NCBI RefSeq assembly: GCF_039926425.1
Contig: NZ_JBDSWZ010000005.1
Coordinates: 1 to 64,000, forward strand
DNA length: 64,000 nucleotides
Direction of reading: 5' to 3'
DNA from: Dokdonella_A sp039926425
Lineage (GTDB): Bacteria; Pseudomonadota; Gammaproteobacteria; Xanthomonadales; Rhodanobacteraceae
Shown here: positions 44,634 through 53,504 of the stretch, piece by piece
How positions within the stretch are numbered: position 1 is the stretch's first letter
Layout: the number at the start of each line of letters is the position of its first letter
Position numbers and translations under genes: made by a program
The notes under the pieces: generated by a model
The model's database searches: none
The model's input: the letters and a program-made list of their open reading frames with translations, nothing else
Told to the model about the DNA's origin: nothing

Positions 44634-45352
44634 ATTCGAGCGATTTCGCGCGAAAGGTCGAGGCCAGACTCGGTCAATTGGCCATTCGTTTGCAGGAGTC
44701 CCACGGCGCGCTCACGGTCGAGGTGCTGCCGGAGAACTGGAATGCCGTGGCAACGATGCTTCGCGACGATCCGGAGTTTTATTTCGAGCAACTGATGGAC
44801 CTGTGTGGTGTCGACTATCTCTCGTACGGCGACGTCGAATGGGACACCACCGATGTGTCGGCGGAGGGGTTCTCGCGCGGAGTCGAGGGCGATTCGGGCC
44901 CCGGGCGCTTCAACTGGAATGACCGGCCGCGCAATCCGGATATTCCGCATCGGTTTGCCGTGGTTGCGCATCTTCTTTCGATCCGACACAACCATCGCTT
45001 GCGGTTGCGTGCACATTGCGCAGACGACGACATGCCGGCGATGTCGTCGCTGATCGGTGTCTGGCCGAGCGCCGACTGGTTCGAGCGCGAGGCGTTCGAT
45101 CTGTTCGGCATCCTGTTCGAAGGTCATCCGGACCTGCGGCGGATCCTCACAGACTACGGCTTCGTCGGCCATCCGTTCCGCAAGGATTTTCCGTTGATCG
45201 GCAACGTCGAAGTGCGCTACGACCCGGAAAAGAGGCGCGTGGTGTACGAACCGGTCACGTCGGTGGAGCCGCGCGTGCTGGTGCCGCGCACGATCCGTGA
45301 CGATTCGCGCTACCAACAGGCGGATGCCGAACGCAACGGCGGAGCGAAGTAG
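44630..45352 (+). CDS. nuoC: NADH-quinone oxidoreductase subunit C
   Basis: 240 residues, the 30-kDa hydrophilic subunit of the Q module. Conserved blocks are FYFEQLMDLCGVDYL, SADWFEREAFDLFGILFEGHPDLRRIL and GHPFRKDFPL. It is a separate gene, not fused to nuoD as in E. coli. A Gly/Arg-rich insertion (about 85-115) lies between the two conserved halves. The ATG at 44630 opens NSSDFARKVEARLG. Confidence 0.97.
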   Translation: MNSSDFARKVEARLGQLAIRLQESHGALTVEVLPENWNAVATMLRDDPEFYFEQLMDLCGVDYLSYGDVEWDTTDVSAEGFSRGVEGDSGPGRFNWNDRPRNPDIPHRFAVVAHLLSIRHNHRLRLRAHCADDDMPAMSSLIGVWPSADWFEREAFDLFGILFEGHPDLRRILTDYGFVGHPFRKDFPLIGNVEVRYDPEKRRVVYEPVTSVEPRVLVPRTIRDDSRYQQADAERNGGAK

Positions 45353-45355
45353 GTC

Positions 45356-46605
<1,250 letters not shown>

Positions 46606-46609
<4 letters not shown>

Positions 46610-47133
46610 AGGCGACCGGAACGTACGAACTCGTCAAGGACGTCGATCCGCACGTCGCGCTCAGTGCACATACTCGCGAGCACATCGACCACTGGGTCTC
46701 GAAGTTTCCACCGGATCGCAAGCGTTCGGCGCTGATCCAGGGGCTGTGGGCCGCGCAGGAACAGAACGGTGGGCACCTGACCGACGAACTGATCACTGCG
46801 GTGACGAAGTACCTCGGACTGCCGCCGGTCTGGGGTTACGAAGTCGCGACCTTCTATTCGATGTTCGAGACCTCGCCGGTCGGTCGCAACAATGTGGCGA
46901 TCTGCACGAATATCTCATGCTGGCTCAATGGCGCCGAAGACATCGTGCGTCATTGCGAGGAGAAGTACGGCATCAAGCTCGGTGACAGCACCGCCGATGG
47001 CCGCATCTATCTCAAGCGCGAGGAAGAATGTCTGGCAGCGTGCTGTGGCGCGCCGATGATGGTCGTCAATGGTCACTACCACGAGAACCTGACGCTCCAG
47101 AAAGTGGATGCGATTCTCGACGAACTCGAATAA
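46606..47133 (+). CDS. nuoE: NADH-quinone oxidoreductase subunit E
   Basis: 175 residues, thioredoxin-fold 24-kDa subunit with the N1a [2Fe-2S] cluster. Cys pairs are CTNISC and CLAAC (REEECLAACCGAPMMVVNG). It belongs to the NADH-dehydrogenase module with NuoF and NuoG. The C-terminus is followed by the REP pair rather than directly by nuoF. Confidence 0.97.
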
Positions 47134-47139
47134 GCACAT

Positions 47140-47211
47140 GTAGGAGCGGCTTGAGCCGCGATGCGTTTCCATGAGCAACGCGAAAGGCATCGCGGCTGAA
47201 GCCGCTCCCAC
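47140..47211 (+). repeat. Inverted pair of GTAG-class REP units between nuoE and nuoF
   Basis: Left arm (47140-47164) begins GTAGGAGCGGCTTGAGCCGC and the right arm (47187-47211) is its inverted repeat with two differences; 22 bases lie between. Each arm is itself a small hairpin (GCGGCTTGAGCCGC; GCGGCTGAAGCCGC), so the RNA can fold in two ways. The same unit appears singly at 22590-22614. GTAG-headed REPs spread by RAYT transposases are known in Stenotrophomonas and relatives. Confidence 0.85.
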
Positions 47212-47235
47212 GATCATCAATCTAGCGAATCACCC

Positions 47236-48546
47236 ATGGCATACGGTCCCGCTCCACAGGAACATCAGGTCGTCAACACCACGCTGCATTTCGAGCAGCC
47301 GTGGACGTTCGACAATTACCTGAAGATCGACGGCTACAAGGCGTGGAAGAAGATCCTCGCCGAGAAGCCCGATCCGGTGACGATCATCGACGAGCTCAAG
47401 AGGAGTTCCTTGCGCGGCCGTGGCGGTGCGGGATTTCCGACCGGATTGAAATGGTCGTTCATGCCCAAGGGCACGATGCAGAAATACATCCTGTGCAACT
47501 CGGACGAATCGGAGCCGGGTACCTGCAAGGACCGCGACATCCTGCGTTTCAATCCGCATGCGGTCATCGAAGGACTTGCAATTGCGTGCTACGCGACCGG
47601 CTCGACCGTTGCCTATAACTACCTGCGCGGGGAATTCCACCACGAGCCGTTCGAACACATCGAACTGGCGCTCAAGGACGCGTACGCGGCGGGGCTGCTT
47701 GGCAAGAACATCCAGGGCAGCGGCATCGATGTCGACATGTTCAATGCGCTCGGCGCGGGTGCGTACATCTGCGGCGAAGAAACGGCGCTGATGGAATCGC
47801 TCGAAGGCAAGAAGGGTCAACCACGCTTCAAGCCGCCGTTTCCGGCCGGCTTCGGGCTGTACGGCAAACCGACGACGATCAACAACACCGAGACCTATGC
47901 ATCGGTGCCGACGATTCTCAACAAGGGTGCCGAGTGGTTCCTCAACGTCGGCAAGCCCAACAACGGCGGCCCGAAAGTGTTTTCGGTTTCTGGCCACGTC
48001 AACAAGCCGGGAAATTATGAGATCAAGCTCGGTACGTCGTTTGCCGATCTGCTCGCAATGGCGGGCGGAGTGCGCAATGGGCATCAGTTGAAGGCGGTGA
48101 TTCCCGGCGGGTCGTCGATGCCGGTGCTTCCGGCTGAAACGATGATGGGCCTGACGATGGATTACGACGCGTTGCAGAAGGCGGGTTCCGGTCTCGGTTC
48201 TGGCGCGGTCATCGTAATGGACGAGACGACCTGCATGGTGCGCGCGTGCCAGCGCATCTCGCGCTTTTATTTCGCCGAGTCCTGCGGTCAGTGCACGCCG
48301 TGTCGCGAAGGCACGGGCTGGATGTACCGCATGCTCTGTCGCATTGTGGACGGCAAAGCGGAGCTCGGTGATCTGGACATGCTCAAGCAGGCTGCCGGGC
48401 AGATCGAGGGACATACGATCTGCGCGTTCGGCGAAGCGGCGGCCTGGCCGGTGCAGGGCATGTTGCGGCACTACTGGAGCGAGTTCGAGTATTTCATCAA
48501 CCACGGACATTCCATTGTCGATGCGAAAATCGGGGCTGCTGCATGA
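47236..48546 (+). CDS. nuoF: NADH-quinone oxidoreductase subunit F
   Basis: 436 residues, 51-kDa subunit holding FMN, the NADH site and [4Fe-4S] cluster N3. GRGGAGFPTGLKWSFMP is the NADH/FMN motif. AYICGEETALMESLEGKKG is the second nucleotide loop, and ESCGQCTPCREGTGW with a later C (EGHTICAFGEAAA) binds N3. The stop overlaps nuoG (ATGA). Confidence 0.98.
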   Translation: MAYGPAPQEHQVVNTTLHFEQPWTFDNYLKIDGYKAWKKILAEKPDPVTIIDELKRSSLRGRGGAGFPTGLKWSFMPKGTMQKYILCNSDESEPGTCKDRDILRFNPHAVIEGLAIACYATGSTVAYNYLRGEFHHEPFEHIELALKDAYAAGLLGKNIQGSGIDVDMFNALGAGAYICGEETALMESLEGKKGQPRFKPPFPAGFGLYGKPTTINNTETYASVPTILNKGAEWFLNVGKPNNGGPKVFSVSGHVNKPGNYEIKLGTSFADLLAMAGGVRNGHQLKAVIPGGSSMPVLPAETMMGLTMDYDALQKAGSGLGSGAVIVMDETTCMVRACQRISRFYFAESCGQCTPCREGTGWMYRMLCRIVDGKAELGDLDMLKQAAGQIEGHTICAFGEAAAWPVQGMLRHYWSEFEYFINHGHSIVDAKIGAAA

Positions 48547-50927
48547 GCGCCCAGCCGGTTGCGCCATCGGTACCGCCCGATCACGTCACCATCGAGATCG
48601 ACGGCCAATCGTTGGTCGTGCCGAAGAATTCGATGATCATCCAGGCCGCGGACAAGGCCGGCATCGCGATTCCTCGTTTCTGCTACCACGAAAAACTGCC
48701 GATCGCCGCCAACTGTCGCATGTGCATGGTCGAGGTCGAGATGGGTGGGCGGCCGATGCCGAAGCCCCAACCTGCGTGTGCAACCCCGGTTGCCGATGGC
48801 ATGAAGATCCAGACCCAATCACAGCGCGCGTTGTCGGCGCAGCGCAACGTGATGGAGTTCCTGCTGATCAATCATCCGCTCGATTGCCCGATCTGCGACC
48901 AGGGCGGCGAATGCGAATTGCAGGATCTCTCGATGGGTTACGGGCGCTCCGTTTCGCGCTTTGTCGAGAAGAAGCGTGTGGTGCCTGACGAGGATCTGGG
49001 GCCGCTCGTGGAGACCGAGATGACGCGCTGCATCCAGTGCACGCGCTGCGTGCGCGTGATGGCGGACGTGGCCGGCACCTATGAACTCGGCGGTATGGAA
49101 CGCGGCGAGATGTTGCAGATCGGCACGCATGTCGGCAAGCCGTTGATGAGCGAATTGTCGGGCAATGTCATCGACGTCTGTCCGGTCGGTGCATTGACCA
49201 ACAAGCCGTTCCGTTTCAAGGCCCGCCCGTGGGAACTGATCGCGCGGGAGTCGATCGGCTACCACGATGCGCTGGGTTCGAACCTCTGGCTGCACACCCG
49301 CCGCGGTGAGGCTCTGCGTGCCGTTCCTCGCGACAACGAAGCGATCAACGAGTGCTGGTTGTCCGATCGCGACCGTTATTCCAATGACGCATTGCGAGCG
49401 CCGGATCGCGCTTTGAAGCCGATGATCCGCAAGGACGGCGTACTGGTCGAAACGACATGGGCCGACGCGCTCGCGTTCGTCGCTGACCGCCTTCGTGCCG
49501 CCGCTGGCGACATCGGTGCGCTGGTCGCGCCGCTCACGTCCAGCGAGGAGGGCCATCTGCTCGGCACGCTGCTGCGTGGACTTGGCAGCGACTCGATCGA
49601 TCACCGTCTGCGCTTGCTCGACACGAGCGATGCACCGGGCGCGCTCGCTTTCGAAATGCAGGTCGCCGAACTTGAGAAGGCCAACGCGATCCTGCTGATC
49701 GGGTGCAATCCGCGACATGAAGTTCCGCTGCTGAATCACCGGATCCGCAACGCCGTGAAAGGCGGCGCGAAGGTGTATGCGATCAATCCGCTCGACTTCG
49801 ATTTCAATTTCGAGCTCGTCGGAAAGAAGATTGTCGCCCCTTCGGCATTCGTGTCTGCTGTCCTTTCCCTCGCAGAACGCGCCGGCGACACCGGCGAAGA
49901 CGTGGACGACGCGACGAGGTCGTGGATCCGGACACTTGCCGACGCCGGCGCGTCCGTGGTCATCATCGGCGAGACGGCAGTGCTCCATCCGCACGCTGCG
50001 CGCATTCGTGCTGCCGCGAAGACGATCGCGAAGGCGACCGGAAGTGCATACAACGAAATACCGGCTGGTGCCAACGCATTGGGATTGCGACATGTCGGCG
50101 CCGAGCCGCGCGCTGGCGGCAAGGATGCCGTTGCGATGCTCGCCTCTTCACCGAAACACCTGATCATCTACCACGCAGGTTCGCAGGACACGTCGGCGCC
50201 GGCTGCATTCGATCGCGCGCGAACCAACGCGGATTTTTGCGTCTACATCGGCGGGTATGCGTGTGCGGGGGTCCTTCGCACCGCTCATGCGGTTCTGCCA
50301 ATCGGGCTGCCGCCTGAAATCGACGGCAGCTACACGAACCTCGAAGGGACGGTGCAGACTCTCGCCGCTGCGACGAAGTTGCCTGGTGACGCCCGGCCCG
50401 GATGGAAGGTGCTTCGCGCGCTGGGTTCTGCGCTGTCGTTGTCGGGATTCGAGTTCACCGAGATTGCCGAAGTGCGCGCGGCGATCGGCGAGACCGCCGC
50501 GGTGCAGTCGGGCGAAGATCCTCCGGTCGACCCGATGGGCCGCCTTCCGTTCGAGTTCGCCGATTCCCGTCCGGCGTCACTGAGGCCGGATGCACCGGCG
50601 TTGGACGACAACGGAGTTCCACTGTCGGCACCGTCGACGTTCACGCGCATCAGCACGGTCGGCATCTATTCGGCCGATGCGGTGCTGCGGCGTTCGCCGG
50701 CGCTCAGGGCCCATCCACTTTCGCGTAGCGCCTGCGTCACTGTGCATCCGGAAGATGCGCTTGCACTCGGCGTCGGCCATGGTGCCAACGTGACCGTCTC
50801 GGGTGTCGTGCTGCCGGTGGCAATTTCGATGCGTGTCCCGCGTGGCGGCGCGTGGATCGAGAGCGGGCACTCGGTGACTTCGGCGCTGCCCGCGTACGGC
50901 AGTGCCCTCGACATCACAAAGGCCTGA
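48543..50927 (+). CDS. nuoG: NADH-quinone oxidoreductase subunit G
   Basis: 794 residues, 75-kDa subunit. [2Fe-2S] N1b is in the N-terminal ferredoxin domain (IPRFCYHEKLPIAANCRMC). N4/N5 ligands are in HPLDCPICDQGGECELQD and RCIQCTRCVRVM, followed by VIDVCPVGALT. The molybdopterin-like region follows at about 220-690. The CxxCxxxC site of extra cluster N7, found in E. coli, is absent (this stretch reads SIGYHDALGSNLWLHTRRG), so this is the type without N7. Confidence 0.97.
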   Translation: MSAQPVAPSVPPDHVTIEIDGQSLVVPKNSMIIQAADKAGIAIPRFCYHEKLPIAANCRMCMVEVEMGGRPMPKPQPACATPVADGMKIQTQSQRALSAQRNVMEFLLINHPLDCPICDQGGECELQDLSMGYGRSVSRFVEKKRVVPDEDLGPLVETEMTRCIQCTRCVRVMADVAGTYELGGMERGEMLQIGTHVGKPLMSELSGNVIDVCPVGALTNKPFRFKARPWELIARESIGYHDALGSNLWLHTRRGEALRAVPRDNEAINECWLSDRDRYSNDALRAPDRALKPMIRKDGVLVETTWADALAFVADRLRAAAGDIGALVAPLTSSEEGHLLGTLLRGLGSDSIDHRLRLLDTSDAPGALAFEMQVAELEKANAILLIGCNPRHEVPLLNHRIRNAVKGGAKVYAINPLDFDFNFELVGKKIVAPSAFVSAVLSLAERAGDTGEDVDDATRSWIRTLADAGASVVIIGETAVLHPHAARIRAAAKTIAKATGSAYNEIPAGANALGLRHVGAEPRAGGKDAVAMLASSPKHLIIYHAGSQDTSAPAAFDRARTNADFCVYIGGYACAGVLRTAHAVLPIGLPPEIDGSYTNLEGTVQTLAAATKLPGDARPGWKVLRALGSALSLSGFEFTEIAEVRAAIGETAAVQSGEDPPVDPMGRLPFEFADSRPASLRPDAPALDDNGVPLSAPSTFTRISTVGIYSADAVLRRSPALRAHPLSRSACVTVHPEDALALGVGHGANVTVSGVVLPVAISMRVPRGGAWIESGHSVTSALPAYGSALDITKA

Positions 50928-50934
50928 AGACGAC

Positions 50935-51984
50935 ATGGATTGGATCATTGCCGCCTTGCACGGGTTCACGACCACCTTCCCGACGTTGTCGATGGCGTTG
51001 GGGCTGCTGTTGTTCCCGTTGCTGCCGCTGATCATCAGCGTGGCGATGTATGTGTACTGGGAGCGCAAGGTCATCGGTTGGATGCACGTGCGCATGGGGC
51101 CGAACAAGGTTGGTCCGCTTGGCCTTCTGCAGACGTTTGCCGACGTGTTCAAGCTGCTGCTGAAGGAAGTGATCTATCCGACCAACTCCAACAAGACCCT
51201 GTTCCTGATCGCACCGCTGTGGGCGCTGATCCCGTCGTTCGCCGCGTGGGCCGTTGTGCCGTTCGCACCGCACAAGGCGTGGGCGGATGCGAATGCGGGA
51301 TTGCTGTTTCTGCTCGCGATGACGTCGATGGGCGTGTACGGCATCATTCTCGCTGGCTGGGCTTCAAACTCGCGCTACGCGATGCTTGGGGCCATGCGCT
51401 CTGCGGCGCAGGTCGTCAGCTATGAGATCGCGATGGGGTTCTCGCTGGTCAGCGTGCTGATCCTCGCAGGCAGCCTCAATCTTTCGGACATCGTCGAGGC
51501 GCAGGCTGGCGCGAAGGGCCTGTTCGACTGGTTCTGGCTGCCGCTGCTGCCGATGTTCATCATCTACTTCGTTTCGGGCGTCGCCGAAACCAACCGCGCG
51601 CCTTTCGACGTTGCGGAAGGAGAGTCGGAGATCGTCGCCGGATTCCACGTCGAATATTCGGGTGCTCCGTTCGCGGTGTTTTTCCTCACCGAATACGCGA
51701 ACATGATCCTGGTGTCATTCCTCGCGCCCATCCTGTTTCTCGGTGGATGGCTGTCGCCATTTCCACAAAGCTGGGGTTTCCTCGGTGCACCCGGGTGGTG
51801 GTGGCTGGTCGCCAAGGCGTTCTTTTTCGCAACCGCGTACATCTGGTTCCGTGCAACGTTCCCGCGTTACCGCTACGACCAGATCATGCGGCTCGGATGG
51901 AAAGTTTTCATTCCGATCACGATCTCATGGGTCTTCGTGGCTGGATGCATGAAGTATTTCGGCTGGGTCACGGCGGGCGCCTGA
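50935..51984 (+). CDS. nuoH: NADH-quinone oxidoreductase subunit H
   Basis: 349 residues, about eight membrane helices. The conserved loop ERKVIGWMHVRMGPNKVGP and the quinone-channel segment ETNRAPFDVAEGESEIVAGF (Glu-rich) are seen. It links the Q site to the proton-pumping arm. Starts 8 bases after nuoG. Confidence 0.98.
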   Translation: MDWIIAALHGFTTTFPTLSMALGLLLFPLLPLIISVAMYVYWERKVIGWMHVRMGPNKVGPLGLLQTFADVFKLLLKEVIYPTNSNKTLFLIAPLWALIPSFAAWAVVPFAPHKAWADANAGLLFLLAMTSMGVYGIILAGWASNSRYAMLGAMRSAAQVVSYEIAMGFSLVSVLILAGSLNLSDIVEAQAGAKGLFDWFWLPLLPMFIIYFVSGVAETNRAPFDVAEGESEIVAGFHVEYSGAPFAVFFLTEYANMILVSFLAPILFLGGWLSPFPQSWGFLGAPGWWWLVAKAFFFATAYIWFRATFPRYRYDQIMRLGWKVFIPITISWVFVAGCMKYFGWVTAGA

Positions 51985-51997
51985 GGCATATCGAGTG

Positions 51998-52486
51998 ATG
52001 AATCGAGTCGCAACCTATCTGAAGAGCCTGCTGCTGCTGGAGCTGCTATCCGGCCTCACGCTCACGTTCAAGTACCTGTGGAAACCGAAGTACACGGTGC
52101 GCTATCCCATGGAGCACATTCCAAAATCGAATCGGTTCCGCGGCCTGCACGCGCTGCGCCGTTATCCGAATGGTGAGGAGCGCTGCATCGCGTGCAAGCT
52201 GTGCGAGGCCGTTTGCCCTGCGCTGGCGATCACGATCGATTCCGCGCCGCGCGAGGATGGCACCCGGCGGACGACGCGCTATGACATCGACCTCTTCAAG
52301 TGCATCTACTGCGGATTCTGTGAGGAAAGCTGTCCGGTCGATTCGATCGTCGAGACCTCGATTCACGAATACCACTTCGAGAAGCGCGGAGAGAACATCG
52401 TGAACAAGCAGCAGTTGCTGGCGATCGGCGACCGGTTCGAGGCGCAGATTGCCGCCGATCGCGCGCAGGATGCAGCCTTCCGATGA
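51998..52486 (+). CDS. nuoI: NADH-quinone oxidoreductase subunit I
   Basis: 162 residues (163 if the GTG one codon upstream is used). Two [4Fe-4S] clusters N6a and N6b: CIACKLCEAVCP and CIYCGFCEESCP. N-terminal amphipathic helix (TYLKSLLLLELLSGLTLTFKY) anchors it to the membrane. Its stop overlaps a tiny coupled ORF (see next entry). Confidence 0.98.
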   Translation: MNRVATYLKSLLLLELLSGLTLTFKYLWKPKYTVRYPMEHIPKSNRFRGLHALRRYPNGEERCIACKLCEAVCPALAITIDSAPREDGTRRTTRYDIDLFKCIYCGFCEESCPVDSIVETSIHEYHFEKRGENIVNKQQLLAIGDRFEAQIAADRAQDAAFR

Positions 52487-52578
52487 GCAATCTGAATCAC
52501 ACTCGCATGGCGGTGGTGGATGAAGGTGTTGCACCTGACGTCTGCGGGCGCTGCCTTTCTGGAAAGGTGAGCCCATGA
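52483..52578 (+). CDS. Possible 31-codon ORF bridging nuoI and nuoJ
   Basis: It starts at an ATG overlapping the nuoI stop (ATGA) and its TGA overlaps the nuoJ ATG (ATGA), so it exactly fills the 88-base gap. The 31 residues include VCGRCLSGK, a CxxC pair. I know no family. Both overlaps could be chance, but exact coupling at both ends is unusual and would keep ribosomes moving from nuoI to nuoJ. nuoJ also has its own GGAAAGG-like site within this ORF. Confidence 0.4.
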   Translation: MSNLNHTRMAVVDEGVAPDVCGRCLSGKVSP

Positions 52579-53198
52579 CTTTCCAGCTGATCTGCTTCTA
52601 TGCATTCGCCGCGGTGACGGTTGGTGCCGCGCTGGCCGTCGTGTCCGTGCGCAGCCCCGTGCATGCAGCGCTGTTTCTCGTGCTCACGTTCTTCTCGACT
52701 GCCTGCATCTGGCTGCTCGCCGACGCGGAGTTCCTCGCGATGGTCCTGGTACTGGTGTATGTCGGTGCAGTGATGGTGTTGTTCCTGTTCGTCGTGATGA
52801 TGCTCGACCTCGATCTGGATCCGTTGCGCGAGGGCTTCGTGCGTGCGTTGCCCGTGGGTCTGGCGGTTGCAGTGATCATGCTGGTCGAAATGCTGGGACT
52901 GATCGGCATTCGCACGATGCAGATGCCCGCTCCTGCCGAGCCCGCCATCGCCGCAGGATTGTCCAACACTGCCTGGCTTGCACACGCGTTGTTCAGCGAA
53001 TTCGTTCTGCCGTTCGAAGTCGCGGCGCTGATCCTCACGGTGGCGATCATCGCGGCGATTCCATTGACGTTGCGCCACCGCGTCGGCACCAAGAAGCAGG
53101 ATGCATCCCGCCAGGTTCGCGTGCAGGCGCGCGATCGGATCCGCATCGTGAAGATGGACGCGGTGAAACCTGCCAAGCCGGAGTCCCCCACGCCATGA
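52575..53198 (+). CDS. nuoJ: NADH-quinone oxidoreductase subunit J
   Basis: 207 residues with five membrane helices; LADAEFLAMVLVLVYVGAVM is the conserved third-helix region. A basic cytosolic tail (about 160-207) is long for the family. Overlaps nuoK (ATGA). Confidence 0.96.
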   Translation: MTFQLICFYAFAAVTVGAALAVVSVRSPVHAALFLVLTFFSTACIWLLADAEFLAMVLVLVYVGAVMVLFLFVVMMLDLDLDPLREGFVRALPVGLAVAVIMLVEMLGLIGIRTMQMPAPAEPAIAAGLSNTAWLAHALFSEFVLPFEVAALILTVAIIAAIPLTLRHRVGTKKQDASRQVRVQARDRIRIVKMDAVKPAKPESPTP

Positions 53199-53500
53199 TC
53201 ACCCTCGCGCATTTCCTCACGCTCGGCGCGATCCTGTTCTGCGTCGCGGTCGCCGGCATTTTCATCAACCGCAAGAACGTCATCACGCTGTTGATGGCGA
53301 TCGAATTGATGCTGCTCGCGGTCAACACGAATTTTGTCGCGTTTTCGCGTTACCTCGGCGATCCATCCGGGCAGGTGTTCGTGTTTTTCATTCTGACGGT
53401 GGCCGCCGCCGAATCGGCCATCGGCCTCGCGATTCTGGTGGTGCTCTTTCGCAACAGGGCCACGATCAACGTGGCCGAAATCGACTCGATGAAGGGCTGA
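53195..53500 (+). CDS. nuoK: NADH-quinone oxidoreductase subunit K
   Basis: 101 residues, three helices (MrpC homologue). Conserved Glu in MAIELMLLAVNTNF and AAAESAIGLAI are proton-path residues. Five bases before nuoL. Confidence 0.98.
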   Translation: MITLAHFLTLGAILFCVAVAGIFINRKNVITLLMAIELMLLAVNTNFVAFSRYLGDPSGQVFVFFILTVAAAESAIGLAILVVLFRNRATINVAEIDSMKG

Positions 53501-53504
53501 CGCG

